Of a DNA stretch of 64,000 nt, positions 62,459-64,000 are shown piece after piece. Location: NCBI GenBank assembly GCA_963710625.1, contig CAVQBG010000009.1:124001-188000 (forward strand), written 5' to 3'. Numbering within the stretch: position 1 is the first letter of the stretch; the number at the start of each line of letters is the position of its first letter. Below the pieces are notes generated by a model that was given only the letters and a program-made list of their open reading frames with translations, had not been told where the DNA came from and did not search any database. The stretch comes from Sva-07 sp963710625. Lineage in GTDB: Bacteria > Actinomycetota > Acidimicrobiia > Acidimicrobiales > Ilumatobacteraceae. Position numbers and translations under genes: made by a program.

Positions 62459-63420
62459 GAGCGCTCCCCGTCGATGAGGCCGGCGACCGACGAGATCCAG
62501 TCGACCACGTGAGCGCGGACGTCGGGCGGGTCGAGGACCACTGCGTGGTCGAGCAAGCCGAGCACCCACGATCGGAACGCAGGCAGGTTCGACGCCGGCA
62601 CACGTACGACGATGCCGTCGGGTTCCCGGGCGACGACGCGGTCGGCACCGAGTTCGCGCTCGACGGCGGCGGCACGGACCGCGTCGATCCGGATCGTCGC
62701 CTCGATCCCATCGGCAGCCGAATGCCCGATCTGCTTCGGGTCGGCCGGGAACGCGGACCGCGGGTCGAACGAAGCCGGGCGGTCGTACGCACCCGGCTCG
62801 CCGATGCCGATCCCGGCGACTCCCCCGTCGAACCGGTCGACACGGAACGTGCGTTGCTCGCCGCGATCGTGGTCGTGACCGATCACGTACCAGAAGCCTC
62901 CCCGCAGCAACAGGCCCCAGGGATCGACCCGACGCGGCTCGCCCCGGTAGGAGAACTCGATCGTCGAGCGGGTGGCCACCGCCGAGCGGATCAGGGGCAG
63001 CTCGGGGCGGTCGGGCATCGACGCCGACACGGCGGGGCGTTCCTCACCGAGCGCGCCACCGAGCTTCCAGATGGCGTCCTGGCCGACACCCGAGCCGGTG
63101 TGGACGGCGGCGACGGCGACCTGCAGCGCCCGCATCTCGTCGGGTTCGAGGGCGAGGTCGTCGAGTTCGTATGCCCGCCGATCGATCCAATAGCGCGTCT
63201 GGCCGGCGTACGGGCCGCCAGCGACCACCTCGGTCTCGATCGGCACGCCGATGTCGCGCAGTGCGGCCTTGTCGCGCTCGAACGAGGCGCGCCGCGCCTG
63301 GTCGGCGGCGGGGTACTGCCCCTCGAGTTCGCCGGCGATCTGCACGAGGCTGAGCGGTTCGCTCGTCTCGAGCAGCAGCGCCAACAGATTGGTCAGGCGT
63401 TCGACGCGGTCGACGGCCAA
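62455..63420 (-). CDS. pafB: WYL-domain regulator PafB-like
   Basis: A 321-residue partner of PafC: N-terminal HTH (RVERLTNLLALLLETSEPLS), WYL domain with SYRGEPRRVDPWGLLLRGG, FWYVIGHDHDRG, RTFRVDRFDG and a C-terminal extension. TTG start at 63420 after GAGG. Single-stranded DNA has been proposed as its ligand in mycobacteria. Usually placed next to proteasome (Pup) genes; those are not in the window. Confidence 0.85.
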   Translation of the reverse strand: MAVDRVERLTNLLALLLETSEPLSLVQIAGELEGQYPAADQARRASFERDKAALRDIGVPIETEVVAGGPYAGQTRYWIDRRAYELDDLALEPDEMRALQVAVAAVHTGSGVGQDAIWKLGGALGEERPAVSASMPDRPELPLIRSAVATRSTIEFSYRGEPRRVDPWGLLLRGGFWYVIGHDHDRGEQRTFRVDRFDGGVAGIGIGEPGAYDRPASFDPRSAFPADPKQIGHSAADGIEATIRIDAVRAAAVERELGADRVVAREPDGIVVRVPASNLPAFRSWVLGLLDHAVVLDPPDVRAHVVDWISSVAGLIDGERS

Positions 63421-63428
63421 CGGCGGCC

Positions 63429-63836
63429 TCAGCCCGTGGGACGGACCGACGAGTCGATCGCGTCGCGAACGGCGGCGACGACCTGGTCGGCGGTGGCGCC
63501 GGGCGTGAGCACCTTGGCGATCCCGGCCGCGCGCAACTCGTCGACGTCGTGGTTGGGAACGATGCCGCCGACGATCACCGGGATGTCGACGCCACGTTCA
63601 CGGAGCTTGTCGACGACCAGCGGTGCGAGCGTCATGTGGGCTCCCGACAGCATCGAGAGCCCGATCGCGTCGACGTCCTCGTCGACGGCCGCTGCGGCGA
63701 CGGTGTCGGGGGTCTGGAAGAGACCCGTGTAGATGACCTCATAGCCGGCGTCACGCAGGATGCGCGCCACGATCTTGACGCCGCGATCGTGGCCGTCGAG
63801 CCCGACCTTGGCCACCAGAATGCGCTCGCCTGCCAT
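63429..63836 (-). CDS. B12-binding (methylmalonyl-CoA mutase C-terminal-type) protein
   Basis: A 135-residue stand-alone cobalamin-binding domain: ILVAKVGLDGHDRGVKIVAR (the DxHxxG cobalt ligand), GLSMLSGAHMTLAP and VIVGGIVPNHD. It would be the small subunit of a two-part acyl-CoA mutase; the large subunit is not in the window. The ATG at 63836 has TACAGT 8 bases upstream (leaderless). Frame upstream of it is not used. Confidence 0.9.
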   Translation of the reverse strand: MAGERILVAKVGLDGHDRGVKIVARILRDAGYEVIYTGLFQTPDTVAAAAVDEDVDAIGLSMLSGAHMTLAPLVVDKLRERGVDIPVIVGGIVPNHDVDELRAAGIAKVLTPGATADQVVAAVRDAIDSSVRPTG

Positions 63837-63882
63837 CAGCTGCGACTGTACCCCTCGGTCCGGCCATCGCGGACGACAGGAT

Positions 63883-63912
63883 GTTGCAGCAGAGGTCTGA
63901 CCCTGCTGCAAC
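63883..63912. terminator. GCAGCAG / GGTCTGACC hairpin, copy 2
   Basis: GTTGCAGCAG (63883-63892) is the exact reverse complement of CTGCTGCAAC (63903-63912), with a 10-base loop. It sits 14 bases after the aldehyde dehydrogenase stop on the minus strand, where a terminator is expected. Loop and right arm match the element at 4691-4712. Confidence 0.65.
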
Positions 63913-63926
63913 ACCCGGTCGAGCGA

Positions 63927-64000
63927 TCAGAGCTGGAGCGACTTGGTCTGCAGGAACTCGTCGATGCCGTACGGACCGTTCTCGCGGCCGTAGCCCGACT
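63927..64000 (-). CDS. Aldehyde dehydrogenase, C-terminal end only
   Basis: The last 23 or so residues are visible: GYGRENGPYGIDEFLQTKSL followed by QL and TGA. This C-terminal form is characteristic of NAD(P)-dependent aldehyde dehydrogenases. The rest lies outside the right edge. Confidence 0.8.
   Translation of the reverse strand, partial: SGYGRENGPYGIDEFLQTKSLQL

Overview
The window is high-GC actinobacterial DNA. It carries mycothiol enzymes (Mca, a mycoredoxin-like protein, a PIG-L deacetylase), coenzyme F420 genes (CofC and two LLM-class oxidoreductases), a WhiB-like regulator, the PafB/PafC pair, Ku with a LigD-type polymerase, and an HU protein followed by a lysine/alanine/proline-rich tail gene. 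This set, together with a secreted hydrolase that has three copies of a wall-type repeat, fits the class Acidimicrobiia (an Ilumatobacter-like organism). That placement is inference; no rRNA is present. Many genes start 6-9 bases after a TANNNT box with no Shine-Dalgarno site, so leaderless transcription appears common.

Layout. 1-8.2 kb: end of a TauD-type dioxygenase, a DUF4230-like membrane protein, a lipocalin-like protein, an S9 peptidase, and on the minus strand a P-type cation ATPase controlled by what looks like a yybP-ykoY (Mn2+) riboswitch and an 18-residue leader peptide. 8.2-20 kb: NudC, thiolase, secreted nuclease, ChbG-like deacetylase, mca, PEBP lipoprotein, GGDEF/EAL protein, then an apparent operon rhomboid-glpD-mtfA-DMT transporter. 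20-32 kb: cupin/TetR divergent pair, LLM oxidoreductases, PI-PLC-like lipoprotein, thioesterase, amidase, acyl-CoA ligase, PLP decarboxylase, amidohydrolase.

32-40.4 kb is the accessory part: a phosphotransferase-like gene and small lipoproteins, then a 4,988-bp transposon (34125-39112) with about 38-bp terminal inverted repeats and an 8-bp target duplication. It encodes a two-frame DDE-type transposase, a DEDDh (DnaQ-like) exonuclease and a third unknown protein in a tightly coupled operon, plus three minus-strand cargo genes (lipoprotein, VOC protein, two-helix membrane protein). It sits exactly at the stop codon of a serine hydrolase gene and left that protein unchanged.

40.4-64 kb: NHEJ pair (LigD-type polymerase, Ku), a frameshifted membrane protein, secreted SGNH protein, Xaa-Pro peptidase, mycoredoxin, cystathionine beta-synthase plus gamma-synthase/lyase, otsA-otsB, rnhB, gpsA, cofC, PIG-L, HU plus tail gene, PIN-PhoH ATPase, WhiB, a chromosomal DEDDh exonuclease, pafB-pafC, a B12-binding mutase subunit and the end of an aldehyde dehydrogenase.

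Two repeat families lie between genes: a roughly 40-bp palindromic unit bounded by GATGAGC/GCTCATC (five copies at three loci) and a GCAGCAG/GGTCTGACC element (two copies). No tRNA, rRNA or CRISPR array was seen.
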